Assembly (NCBI GenBank): GCA_027315185.1
Contig: DAHUYO010000018.1
Location: forward strand, 1 to 48,302
Source: Acidobacteriota bacterium
Lineage (GTDB): Bacteria > Acidobacteriota > Terriglobia > Terriglobales > SCQP01
Reading direction: 5' to 3'
Length of the DNA stretch: 48,302 nt
A program made the position numbers and the translations under genes. Positions within the stretch are counted from its first letter, which is position 1. Each line of letters begins with the position of its first letter. Shown piece after piece: positions 16,279 through 23,985 of the stretch. The notes under the pieces are model-generated. The model had not been told where the DNA came from. It ran no database searches and saw nothing but the letters and a program-made list of their open reading frames with translations.

Positions 16279-17693
16279 TCAATGGCTGGCCTTGGCTCCA
16301 TGCTTCACCTCGTTTCTTGGCGGCGCCGCCGCGCCGGACGGCGGCTTGGGGAGGCAAGCGCCGATGTCGCCGCCGCCGCGGCAGAAAATCCAGTGCACTT
16401 CCGGCACGTCCGGGCCCTCGGCCGCCAGCACCGCCGGCCCGACGCCGCGTCCCCGCATCCGCGCCACCAGCACCCTGTCGTTGACGCGGTAGGCCACGCG
16501 CCCATCCGCCGCCACGCCCAGCACCTCGCTGTCCTGCTGCCCGGTAAAAATCTTGACCACCCGTCCCGTGGCCAGATTCCGCAAATCCAGCACCCCGGGC
16601 ATGTACGTTGCGCTACTGTAGGCGCCGCGGATGTCGGGATAGGGCAGGCTATATTTACTGCCTAGCCCGACAACACGCTCATTCTCCTCGCCGGGGCTGG
16701 GTAGGCCATTGGGGTTTGGCTCCTGCACGATGGTGCACAGCCAATCGCCGAACAGCCGCGGCGGGATGTCCATGTACGGCAGCTTCAGCGTGAACCATCG
16801 CCCCGTGCGCCGGTTGTGGATGTAAATTCGCTTCGGCCAGCCGCCCGCGTGCCCGGGAAGCGGCGCGCGGAGCGCGAACCAGCGTGGCGTCGCGGCGACT
16901 AGCGCCGCGTTCCGCGTCGTGACCCGCTCGCGCCGGCCGCTCTCCAACTCGGCCTCGGTGGTGACCTCGCCGGCGCTCGCGGCCAGGCCCGGCGGCAGCC
17001 CCCCGACCACGCCCTGGCCCGGGCTCGTGGTCGCGCCGAGCTGCACCGCGCCGGCGACGATCACCGCATCCGGAGTTATGAACGCGTACGGCCCGGCGCC
17101 GGGCCCGTGTAGCGGTATTTTCGGTAGAGCGCCCAGGTCGCCAGGCGAACGCGGGGTGACCCGGGCCGGGCGTCGCCCGCGACCCGCACCACAGCCAGGC
17201 CCGGGCCCGTGCAGTGCTTCGAGTCCGCGAACACCGCGGCCGAACTTCGTCCCAGGCCCCCGACCACGCCCCACGCCTCCCAGTACCCGCACAGGCCCCA
17301 GTTCAGCACCGAAGCTTGGCGGCGGTTCTCCGGCCCCGGCGCCAACACCAGATCCGGCCGCTCGGGGTCGCCCTCGTGGATGACGCTAACCCCGCCCTCG
17401 TCGACAACGTAAATGCGCCCCTTGCCGTCTCCTCGCACGTCGGAATAGCCGCCGGCGAAGCGAAATATGGTGCGAACCTTTCGCAGCGCGCCCCCTGTTC
17501 CCGCCCTGTATAGGGTGACAGGGAAGGCGTAGGCGCCGTGGATTTGTGGCGTGGCGGCCAGGAGGTAAAGCCCGGGCTGCGGCGGCGTTGGGACGCGCGC
17601 CAGGCCGGGCGCGGAGAGCAGCACCAGTGCCAACGCGGCAAGCGGGGGGTGAGCTAATGGGCGCCAGGCTGGGTGCTTGCGATCAATCTTCAC
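16279..17693 (-). pseudogene. frameshifted exported protein, paralogue of the 467-residue gene at 20648-22051
   Basis: Two overlapping frames together align end to end with the 467-residue paralogue. The 5' part (to about 17076) has a signal peptide and reads GLYLLAATPQIHGAYAFPVTLYRAG and VFADSKHCTGPGLAVVRVAGD. The 3' part continues in the -1 frame from about 17100 and ends VPEVHWIFCRGGGDIGACL. The switch falls in a GC stretch, GGGCCCGGCGCCGGGCC (17091-17107); one added base there would restore a 471-residue protein. It may be a true pseudogene, an assembly error or a programmed -1 shift. The GTG start overlaps the stop of the preceding gene (GTGA). The fold is probably a secreted beta-propeller, judged from repeated beta-strand patterns; I recognise no family. 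The last 330 bases are about nine-tenths identical to the paralogue. Confidence 0.7.
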
Positions 17694-19036
17694 GGATAAA
17701 CTCCCTCCTCAACGCTTGGCGCTGCCGTGGGCCGCAGCCGCCGGCGGCCGCGGCGGGCGCTGGACCAGAAGACCCAATGGATCTCCGGCACGTCCTCCCC
17801 TTTCACCACCAGGTTCGGCGCTGAAAGCTTTTCCCCTTCGATCCGCGCCCGAAAAATCTCGTCGTTCACGCGGTACAGCACCAGCCCATCCCTGCGCACG
17901 TCCAAAATCTCGCTGTCCGCCTGACGTGCTCGGAGCGCGATATGGCGCCCGTCCACGAGGTTGTCGAGCGTCAGCACCCCTGGGACCCAAGCGTCCCTCG
18001 CAATCCAGAACGCGAACGCGCTCTGCACGTTGGGCAGCAGCCGGTTTCCCCAGTCCCGCTGCGACCGAAGCCCGGGATAAAACTCGTTAGCCCGGTCCCC
18101 GGGCCGCCAAGACTCAACGATCGTCGCCATCCAGGCGCCGAAGATTCTGCGCGCGTAGGGGACCGTCGCCGCCGAGCGAAACACCCGCCAGGTGCGCTGT
18201 TGGCGCTCGAAGAGGTACATCGCGGCCGGCGGCGGCGGCGCGACCGCGAGAAAACGGCGGGTGCCGAACGCGAGGTAAAGGCCGCGGTGCGTCCGCGACA
18301 AAGGTAAAGGCGGCAGGGTCGGCGCCAGCGTCAGCCCGGCGACCGTGGGCTGCCCGCGAAAAGGCGGTCGGCCGGGCGGCGAAAGCTGGACAACCAGCCG
18401 ACCGCTCCGGATGACCGCCAGGGGCAGAGTGGCAGGGCCGACGGCCCCGCCCGGCTGGCCGTAGAAACGGAACCGCCGGTACAGGGCCCAGCGGTTCTTC
18501 CCGAAACGTTGGCCGCCCGGCGACGCGCGCGCCGGCACGCTTGCCAGGGAGACGGACAGCTCTCGCCGCCCCGTCCTACGGATCAACGGCAGCAATGCGT
18601 ACGCTCGGCCTCCCACGACGGCGACTCCCGCGCCCGTCTCGTCCACGGCGGTCCCACCCGGGTTGAATCGGACAACGTCGCGTTCAAGCGGGCGCGCCTC
18701 GTGGACGAGGCTCGCCGTGGTGGAGGTGATGTGGGGGAAGACCACGAATAGCGTCCCCGGCGCTGCGTAGACAGAGAAGAGCCCCTCGCCCGGGCCTGCG
18801 ACCCGGCGCACGGTGCGCAGCCTCATGCTCTGTCCTGCCGTGTAAAGCGTCACCGGAAAACTCGCCGGGCTATTCAGCGTCGGCGTTCCGGCGAGCAGGT
18901 ACAGATATCGCCCGGTCGGATCCGGAGCGCCGGCGGCGGCGGCCCGTTGCGCCAGCGGTTCCCGAGCTGCGAACACCGCGAGGATCGCGCAGGCGCCGAC
19001 AACGCACAGGCCGGTCCGCGGCGCTGCACCGGACAT
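17690..19036 (-). CDS. exported unknown protein, diverged member of the propeller-like island family
   Basis: The 448-residue protein has a signal peptide (residues 8-37) and shares a skeleton with the two other island paralogues: YLYLLAGTPTLNSPASFPVTLYTAG near the N terminus, WALYRRFRFYGQPGG in the middle, then VPGVLTLDNLVDG, DSEILDVRRDGLVLYRVND and VPEIHWVFW at the end. The spacing of these beta-rich blocks suggests a propeller, but no catalytic motif or named domain is recognised. GGGAGG seven bases before the ATG marks the start. Unlike its neighbours it has its own promoter: the 86-bp cassette that also precedes the AraC-type gene. Its stop overlaps the GTG of the frameshifted paralogue. 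Function is unknown; an envelope or extracellular location is inferred. Confidence 0.72.
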   Translation of the reverse strand: MSGAAPRTGLCVVGACAILAVFAAREPLAQRAAAAGAPDPTGRYLYLLAGTPTLNSPASFPVTLYTAGQSMRLRTVRRVAGPGEGLFSVYAAPGTLFVVFPHITSTTASLVHEARPLERDVVRFNPGGTAVDETGAGVAVVGGRAYALLPLIRRTGRRELSVSLASVPARASPGGQRFGKNRWALYRRFRFYGQPGGAVGPATLPLAVIRSGRLVVQLSPPGRPPFRGQPTVAGLTLAPTLPPLPLSRTHRGLYLAFGTRRFLAVAPPPPAAMYLFERQQRTWRVFRSAATVPYARRIFGAWMATIVESWRPGDRANEFYPGLRSQRDWGNRLLPNVQSAFAFWIARDAWVPGVLTLDNLVDGRHIALRARQADSEILDVRRDGLVLYRVNDEIFRARIEGEKLSAPNLVVKGEDVPEIHWVFWSSARRGRRRLRPTAAPSVEEGVYP

Positions 19037-19116
19037 ACTCCTACCTCCCTAACGCCGCGCGGTCCGAGCGCCGGCGTGCGGTAATAACTTGTACCCCTAT
19101 CCCGCTGCCCCGTCAA
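19031..19116 (-). promoter_or_regulatory. 86-bp promoter cassette, copy A
   Basis: Near-identical to 23900-23985, with three differences. Read on the minus strand it has TTGACG, a 17-base spacer and TACAAG, then about 45 bases of leader with the arms ACGCCG and CGGCGT, GGGAGG and the ATG. The spacer contains GCAGCGGGATAGGGG. It begins exactly where the truncated sulfotransferase-like gene stops: the TGA stop lies inside TTGACG. Confidence 0.75.
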
Positions 19117-19631
19117 GGCCATATGATTCGGACCGCTCGTCTGATCTCGGGCCACGCTTTCGCGGCGACAACTGTCTGTCCGGGCGAAAACGAACGCCCT
19201 AGCATGCGGATGCCTAGCTCGGCCCAGGCACGCCATTCCTCTTCCCACCCGCAATCCGCGCCGGGCGGATAGCGGAGCATGGAAACCTGGCCGAGCACCG
19301 TCGGCTCGCGCAGGACCAGGGCCCCGGTCGAGTCCAGCAGCCGCGCCAGCAGCGTCGAGCAGCAGAAAGCCGAAATGAAAATAAAATGCGCCGGCGCTCC
19401 GCCGACCGGAACGGATCGGTCGCGGAGAAGCACATCGTCGAGATTGAAACCGTACCGGGCCTCGCCCATCGGCGCCATCCGGGGCGTCAGGAACGCCGCC
19501 TGGCGGTACCCCTCCGGCGCCATCTCCGCGAACCAGACCATGCGCCGCCGCGGGTCTATCGCTGCCGGGAGGTAACGCCCAGAGGCGAGGGCCTCGTCCA
19601 GGCGCGGCGTCGCTGGGGATTGGGAGAGCAC
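19113..19631 (-). pseudogene. 3'-truncated sulfotransferase-like P-loop gene
   Basis: The 172 residues match the N-terminal half of a family I know as sulfotransferase-like NTPases: RRRMVWFAEM, then FIFISAFCCSTLLARLLD in the position of the 5'-phosphosulfate-binding loop, then LREPTVLGQVSML. Complete members are roughly twice this length, and the sequence breaks off just after TVVAAKAWPEI. The stop codon is formed by the -35 box of the promoter cassette, so the gene appears cut where the cassette begins. It starts at a GTG eight bases after the stop of the Cys-rich gene, so it is probably still translated. A second fragment of the same gene lies at 23374-23477. It may be non-functional or a short remodelled protein. 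Confidence 0.65.
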
Positions 19632-19638
19632 GCGGGGC

Positions 19639-20670
19639 CTACGGGACGCAACGGCGCGGATCGGTGGAGCAGTTGCCGCCGCCGCCGGGCGAGCTGGACA
19701 CGAAGCAGGTTCCGTTGCCGCAGGTCGTGCAGGTATTCACTTCGGCGAACGAGCTGGGGTAGATGTAATAGCAGCCTGGCGGCGGCCCGCTGGTTACGCA
19801 CGCCACGCAGCAGCTGGTGGCGAAGTCGGAGCAGCACTCCGGGGTCCGCGTGCTGCAGACCGGGCAGCTGCTGGCCGCGGCGCCCTCGGCCGCCGGGCGC
19901 CCGCTTGCCAGGAAGGCCGCGGCGAGCGGGGCGGTCGCCACGTCGCGCGCCGCCCAACGGTGGACCACGTAGCTCTGGAGCACACCGGTCGTGTCCGGCC
20001 CGGCGAACGTCCCGTCGCTGTAGACTACGCCGTCGAGGGTCACGCTGGCGAGCGTCGCGCCCGCCCGCCCCTCCGAAAAGAACCTGGGGCCAAGCCAGGG
20101 CGCGTACGCTGCGGGCGACCGCTGGTACCGCTCCGGCGAGATGCTCTTGACCCAGGACACCAGCCGAACGCCCTGGGGCGGGATGTAGCTGGTGGGCGGC
20201 ATCCGCAAGGGCCAATTGACATAATCGCGGTAATGCGTGACGACCTGGCCCGTCGGCATCCGCTCCTTCCAGACGACGGCGTACGCCACCGCCGGGAGCG
20301 CGGTTGGGTTCTGGAGCAACACCACGAACGGCCGCGCCGCCTTAGCAAAGCCGGGCGTCTGGGCGGCGCCCGGAAAGTAGCTGCTGAGCATGCCGGTGAA
20401 ATTCGGGTCCGAGGGCGTGATCATACGCAGTGGCTGCGGGGCGGTCTGCCGCACCCGGAGCCGCCAAACGACGCCCTGGGCGCGTGCCAGCGGGGCCAGC
20501 GCCGCCGCCGCGAGCGCGAGAACCGCGGCACGGCGCCAACCCGCCCGTGCGCGGGGGGCGCTGTGGCGGCACCGCGGCGCGCGGTGCCCGGCAGGAGCGG
20601 GCGTGGCCCCCGGAACCGCCGTGCCTCCGGCCGGCGTCGAGCTTGTGTTAGTGGCTGGCCTCGGCGTCAT
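19639..20670 (-). CDS. exported protein with Cys-rich C-terminal tail, unknown function
   Basis: The 343-residue product has an arginine-rich start, a hydrophobic signal (RRAAVLALAAAALAPLARAQG) and then about 200 residues containing PSDPNFTGMLSSYFPG, PFVVLLQNPTALPAVAYAVVW and ASVTLDGVVYSDGTFAGPDTTG. These blocks recall an expanded acidobacterial family of hypothetical exported proteins, from memory only. The final 75 residues hold 13 cysteines in pairs (CPVC, ECC, SCC, CTTC), separated by Ser, Thr and Gly, suggesting a disulfide-rich or metal-binding tail. The start, ATG with GAGG six bases upstream, lies inside the end of the 467-residue gene (23-base overlap), so expression is coupled. A longer open frame upstream is a shadow of that gene. 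Confidence 0.7.
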   Translation of the reverse strand: MTPRPATNTSSTPAGGTAVPGATPAPAGHRAPRCRHSAPRARAGWRRAAVLALAAAALAPLARAQGVVWRLRVRQTAPQPLRMITPSDPNFTGMLSSYFPGAAQTPGFAKAARPFVVLLQNPTALPAVAYAVVWKERMPTGQVVTHYRDYVNWPLRMPPTSYIPPQGVRLVSWVKSISPERYQRSPAAYAPWLGPRFFSEGRAGATLASVTLDGVVYSDGTFAGPDTTGVLQSYVVHRWAARDVATAPLAAAFLASGRPAAEGAAASSCPVCSTRTPECCSDFATSCCVACVTSGPPPGCYYIYPSSFAEVNTCTTCGNGTCFVSSSPGGGGNCSTDPRRCVP

Positions 20671-22051
20671 GTTGTACCTCGTTTCTCGGCGGCGCCGCCG
20701 CGCCGGACGGCGGCTGGGCCAGGCAAGCGCCGATGTCGCCGCCGCCGCGGCAGAAAATCCAGTGCACTTCCGGCACGTCCGGGCCCTCGGCCGCCAGCAC
20801 CGCCGGCCCCACGCCGCGTCCCCGCATCCGCGCCACCAGGACCCGATCGTTGACGCGGTAGGCCACGCGCCCGTCCGCCGCCACGCCGAGCACCTCGCTG
20901 TCCTGCTGCCCGGTGAAAATCTTGACCACCCGCCCCGTAGCCAGATTGCGCAATTCCAGCACCCCGGGCATGTACATGTCCGGCTTGTAGGCGCCGCGGA
21001 TATTCGGATACGGGTTGCCGTCGGGCCGGTAGACGACGCGACGCTCGTTTTCCAGGCCGGGGCTGGGCAATTCATTGGGGTTCGGTTCTTGCACGATGGT
21101 GCACAGCCAATCGCCGAACAGCCGCGGCGGGATCTCCATGTACGGCAGCTTCAGCGTGAACCATCGTCCCGTTTGCCGACTGTGCACGTAAATCCGCTTC
21201 GGCCAGGCACCCCACCGCCCGGGCAGCGGCGCACGGATCGCGAGGTAGGCCCGCGTGTCAAGGAGCAGACTAGCGGAGCGGTTGTATTGCGTCCGGACCG
21301 AACCGGACGGCCCGGAGGCCCCGTACGAGCGACCGCCAGCGGGGCGGGCCAGGGCGGGCGGGGCCGTTCCAATGGCGACATCCATCGGGCCCATCGTGTC
21401 CGGTTCGCCTAGGGATGAGCCCGAGATCTTGACGGACGGCGCCAACGTCGGCAGCGGGCCGCCCGGGTGACCAAAGTAAATGTAGCCACGGTAGACCGCC
21501 CACGGTGCCAGCGCCACTCGCGGGAGCCCCCGCTGCGGGTCCCCGGCGACGCGGACCACCTCGAGGCCGGGGCCCGTGCAATGTTTGGAGTCGGCGAACA
21601 CCGCGCCCGACCGGCGCCGGGGGCCCAAAACGACGCCCCAGGCAACCCAATAACCGCACGCTGCCCAGTTGGTGACCGGGGCTCCGCGCCGGATGCTATT
21701 AGGTCCCGGCGCCAGCACGAGGTCATTGCGCCCCGGGTCCGCCTCGTGGATGATGCTCAGGCCGTTCTCGTCAACGACATAGATGCGACTGCGGCCGTCG
21801 GGTCGGACGTCCATGAATCCTGGCGCGAACGTGAAGATCCGGCGCGCCCGCTGCGTCCGGCCGCTAGGCCCGACCGTGTAAAGCGTGACCGGGAAGCCGT
21901 ACATGCCGTAGATATCCGGCGTCGCCGCGAGCAAGTAGAGGGCGGGCCGCCGGGGCGCCGGAGTGGCCGGGTGGGCGGTCGCCAGGAGCGCCACCGGCGC
22001 CAACAAGAGCGCCGCGACTCGCAGCGGAAGGGAGGCTGTGGGGGTGAGCAT
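20648..22051 (-). CDS. exported unknown protein, intact member of the propeller-like island family
   Basis: At 467 residues this is the intact reference for the island family. A signal peptide (residues 1-30) is followed by ALYLLAATPDIYGMYGFPVTLYTVG, SRIYVVDENGLSIIHEADPG, VFADSKHCTGPGLEVVRVAGD, WAVYRGYIYFGHPGG, then KRIYVHSRQTGRWFTLKLPYME, RLFGDWLCTIVQEPNP, VLELRNLATGRVVKIF, DSEVLGVAADGRVAYRVND and VPEVHWIFC. Regular short strands with aromatic and Asp-Gly turns suggest a beta-propeller. No enzyme motif is recognised. It starts five bases after the stop of the lysozyme-like gene without a clear ribosome-binding site, so translation is probably by reinitiation. Its 3' end is nearly identical to that of the frameshifted copy while the 5' half is much more diverged. 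Confidence 0.75.
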   Translation of the reverse strand: MLTPTASLPLRVAALLLAPVALLATAHPATPAPRRPALYLLAATPDIYGMYGFPVTLYTVGPSGRTQRARRIFTFAPGFMDVRPDGRSRIYVVDENGLSIIHEADPGRNDLVLAPGPNSIRRGAPVTNWAACGYWVAWGVVLGPRRRSGAVFADSKHCTGPGLEVVRVAGDPQRGLPRVALAPWAVYRGYIYFGHPGGPLPTLAPSVKISGSSLGEPDTMGPMDVAIGTAPPALARPAGGRSYGASGPSGSVRTQYNRSASLLLDTRAYLAIRAPLPGRWGAWPKRIYVHSRQTGRWFTLKLPYMEIPPRLFGDWLCTIVQEPNPNELPSPGLENERRVVYRPDGNPYPNIRGAYKPDMYMPGVLELRNLATGRVVKIFTGQQDSEVLGVAADGRVAYRVNDRVLVARMRGRGVGPAVLAAEGPDVPEVHWIFCRGGGDIGACLAQPPSGAAAPPRNEVQHDAEASH

Positions 22052-22055
22052 TGAG

Positions 22056-23264
22056 CTAATAGGGGGCGGACGTGCAAACGTTTTGCACGTAGCCCGTTTC
22101 GGCGTTGAAGGACCAATCTTCCGCGCCGTTATTCCAGTAGATGAAATTGCCGTCCGGCGCGCCGTTGTATTGCTGGATCAGCTCGGCGTCCTTGTAATTG
22201 CTTGGCTCGCCGCTGGCCTCGTCGAAATTGCAGTAGGTGTAAACCGTGCTCACGTTGAGCGCATAGCTGCACGACCCGTCGCCCGTGGCTGATCCTTGGT
22301 CGTATCCGCCGTTCTCGAACTGGCACATTTGACTCACCTGGCTGTCCCAGAAGGAATAGGCGCCGCAGCCCGACTGGCCTATTGCGCAGGTGGTTCCGAG
22401 CCCCTCGTCATTTGTGAGGATCTGCCGGGCGTCTTGAATGTCGGTCGCGAAGTTCCAAAATGGCGAATCGTTTGGGTTGGCGAAGTAGGTGGAGTTGCCG
22501 TTGTTGACCTGCGCGATCCCGACGTCCCGCGTACCGTTCGTATTGTTGTTCAGGGTCGGGTAGCCGTTCGAGGCGAACTGCTTCCCGCCGCTCTCCCAGC
22601 GGATCATGCTGCCGAAAAACCACGGGCTGCAGTTGGCCGTGCAGCCGGTGATGGCATCCACCTGGGACTCGGTGGGATTGGCGCCGTCGTTGGCGACCAG
22701 GTAGAAGGTGAGGCTGAACATTTGGCCGGTGCACCCGTTCAGCGTCGCGGTGATGGTCACCGTGCCCCCCAGGTCCGCCCCGTTCCAGTTGACATTCCAC
22801 TCGCCCGCCGGCCCGGTGGTTTCGCCCGTGATCGCGGAGGGGAGGTCGTTCGTGTCGCCGTAGGGATCGGTATAGGTGATATTTAGGCTCCAGCTGACGC
22901 TGGTCGTTTTGCTTGGCGCATCCCGCACGAAGGCGTACAGAGCCGGCATCGGGAACGGGCTGGCGTCGCTGGGGACCACCTGGACCGTCTGCGTGCCGCT
23001 GTTCCCGTAAAGGTGCGTGCCATTCACCACCGCGACGACATCCGTCGCGCGGAGCGCCAGCGGCGTGGCGGCCGACGCAAGGACCACGGCTGCCGCCCGA
23101 GCCCACCGGGCGGGGGCGGCGCGCGAAAACTTCCGGGCGGTTCCGGCCGGGCCGAATGATGCGCCTCGCCGCGGAGAATGCCCCGCCGGGCCCAGCCCGC
23201 CCGCCGCCCGGCGATCGGGGCGGCCTCCGCTCCCTGCCAGCTTCGAGGTCGTTTCGCTACGCAT
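22056..23264 (-). CDS. secreted lytic-transglycosylase/lysozyme-like protein with Ig-like N-terminal part
   Basis: The 402-residue product has a long basic N terminus, a hydrophobic signal (about residues 56-73), a beta-rich domain (75-195) of Ig-like character, and a C-terminal domain with the SLT/lysozyme pattern: MIRWESGGKQF (Glu224 as candidate catalytic acid), then DVGIAQVNNGNSTYF (247-261) and TDIQDARQIL. In SLT enzymes the ES.G..F block, the G.GI.QV block and the following A...L helix frame the peptidoglycan site. Cysteines at 208, 212, 293, 300, 314, 332 and 345 could form disulfides. By eye it is less GC-rich than its neighbours. No Shine-Dalgarno site is present; a TAGCGT hexamer six bases before the ATG suggests a leaderless mRNA. 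Role: wall remodelling for a secretion machine, or attack on other cells; not decidable here. Confidence 0.68.
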   Translation of the reverse strand: MRSETTSKLAGSGGRPDRRAAGGLGPAGHSPRRGASFGPAGTARKFSRAAPARWARAAAVVLASAATPLALRATDVVAVVNGTHLYGNSGTQTVQVVPSDASPFPMPALYAFVRDAPSKTTSVSWSLNITYTDPYGDTNDLPSAITGETTGPAGEWNVNWNGADLGGTVTITATLNGCTGQMFSLTFYLVANDGANPTESQVDAITGCTANCSPWFFGSMIRWESGGKQFASNGYPTLNNNTNGTRDVGIAQVNNGNSTYFANPNDSPFWNFATDIQDARQILTNDEGLGTTCAIGQSGCGAYSFWDSQVSQMCQFENGGYDQGSATGDGSCSYALNVSTVYTYCNFDEASGEPSNYKDAELIQQYNGAPDGNFIYWNNGAEDWSFNAETGYVQNVCTSAPY

Positions 23265-23270
23265 GGGCTG

Positions 23271-23343
23271 ACGCTAAACCCGCCGATCCGGCGCCCGCAA
23301 GCCGAATCGCTTGCCCGAATCGGACATTACTTGCCCGAATCGG
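23271..23343 (-). promoter_or_regulatory. promoter with tandem operator-like repeats before the lysozyme-like gene
   Basis: On the minus strand, TTGCGG (23295-23300) and TAGCGT (23271-23276) are separated by 18 bases, and TAGCGT ends six bases before the ATG. Immediately upstream CTTGCCCGAATCGG (plus strand) occurs twice at 23310 and 23330, a 20-base period, with a third core CCGAATCG at 23302. CCGATTCGG is itself a palindrome. Confidence 0.55.
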
Positions 23344-23373
23344 CCGCCAACCCCCTTTTTTGCGGGGTGGCCC

Positions 23374-23477
23374 GTAGCGCGCCTCACCCATCGGCGCCAC
23401 CCGGGGCGTCAGGAGCGCCGCCTGGCGATATCCTTCCGGCGCCATTTCCGCGAACCACATCATGCGCCGCCGCTTTG
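23374..23477 (-). pseudogene. fragment of the sulfotransferase-like gene
   Basis: About 105 bases match 19445-19548, coding for RRRMMWFAEMAPEGYRQAAL and then LTPRVAPMGEARYG in the equivalent frame. The match ends on both sides without start, P-loop or stop. It is read in another frame as the C-terminal tail of the AraC-type protein, so the fragment seems to have been joined to that gene's 3' end. Confidence 0.65.
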
Positions 23478-23905
23478 GAGGCAACGACGGCGATCGCCTC
23501 CCCAATCCCGCCCGGCGGGGCCTGCGCCGGCCGCGCGGTCGCGGTTGGGGCAGGAACCGCCGCAGCCACGCCCGCCCGGCGCAAGAAGCGGGAGAAGGGG
23601 CTGGGGGATTGGAAGCCGAGGTCGAAGGCCAGGGATTTCTTCGACGCCGGCGGCCAATCCGCCAACGCCGCGCGGGCCGCCTCGCGGCGCGCTGCATCCC
23701 GCAACCCGCGGAAGCTTAGCCCCTGCCCCGCGAGCGCGCGGCGGACGGTCCGGCGGTGGACGCCGAGCCGGGCAGCCGCCTCGTCCAGGCTCAGGGCGGG
23801 CCGGGCCCTGAGCAATTCGCCAAGCGCGGCGGCCAATCGGGCGCTTCTGCGCTGCTCTGGGGCTCCGGTCGCGGGTGGGTCGCGGCGCGGACTTGGGTCG
23901 GACAT
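23384..23905 (-). CDS. AraC-type HTH transcription regulator, DNA-binding domain only
   Basis: Residues 20-115 match the AraC/XylS DNA-binding domain with its two helix-turn-helix units: ALSLDEAAARLGVHRRTVRRALAGQG, then LSFRGLRDAARREAARAAL and SKKSLAFDLGFQSPSPFSRFLRRAGV. There is no N-terminal ligand-binding domain, so either it responds to a partner or acts constitutively. The last 55 residues are not family-like; about the last 30 of them come from reading the sulfotransferase-like fragment out of frame, so the true end may have been replaced. The start has GGGAGG and lies in the 86-bp cassette shared with the 448-residue exported protein, which makes co-regulation or autoregulation plausible. 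It is the first gene of the island. Confidence 0.7.
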   Translation of the reverse strand: MSDPSPRRDPPATGAPEQRRSARLAAALGELLRARPALSLDEAAARLGVHRRTVRRALAGQGLSFRGLRDAARREAARAALADWPPASKKSLAFDLGFQSPSPFSRFLRRAGVAAAVPAPTATARPAQAPPGGIGEAIAVVASKAAAHDVVRGNGAGRISPGGAPDAPGGADG

Positions 23906-23985
23906 ACTCCTACCTCCCTAACGCCGCGCGGTCCGAGCGCCGGCGTGCGGTAATAACCTGTATCCCTATCCCGCTGCCCTGTCAA
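23900..23985 (-). promoter_or_regulatory. 86-bp promoter cassette, copy B
   Basis: Read on the minus strand: TTGACA, a 17-base spacer and TACAGG, then a leader with ACGCCG...CGGCGT arms and GGGAGG. It differs from copy A at three positions, all in the promoter half. Flanking DNA on the far side is unrelated to copy A, so the repeat ends sharply at TTGAC. Confidence 0.75.

Noticed and set aside
16053-16301. An 82-residue open frame beginning at the counterpart of the Cys-rich gene's start codon.
   Set aside because: After the first residues the sequence is unrelated GC-rich repeat DNA; it is best seen as the edge of the duplication.
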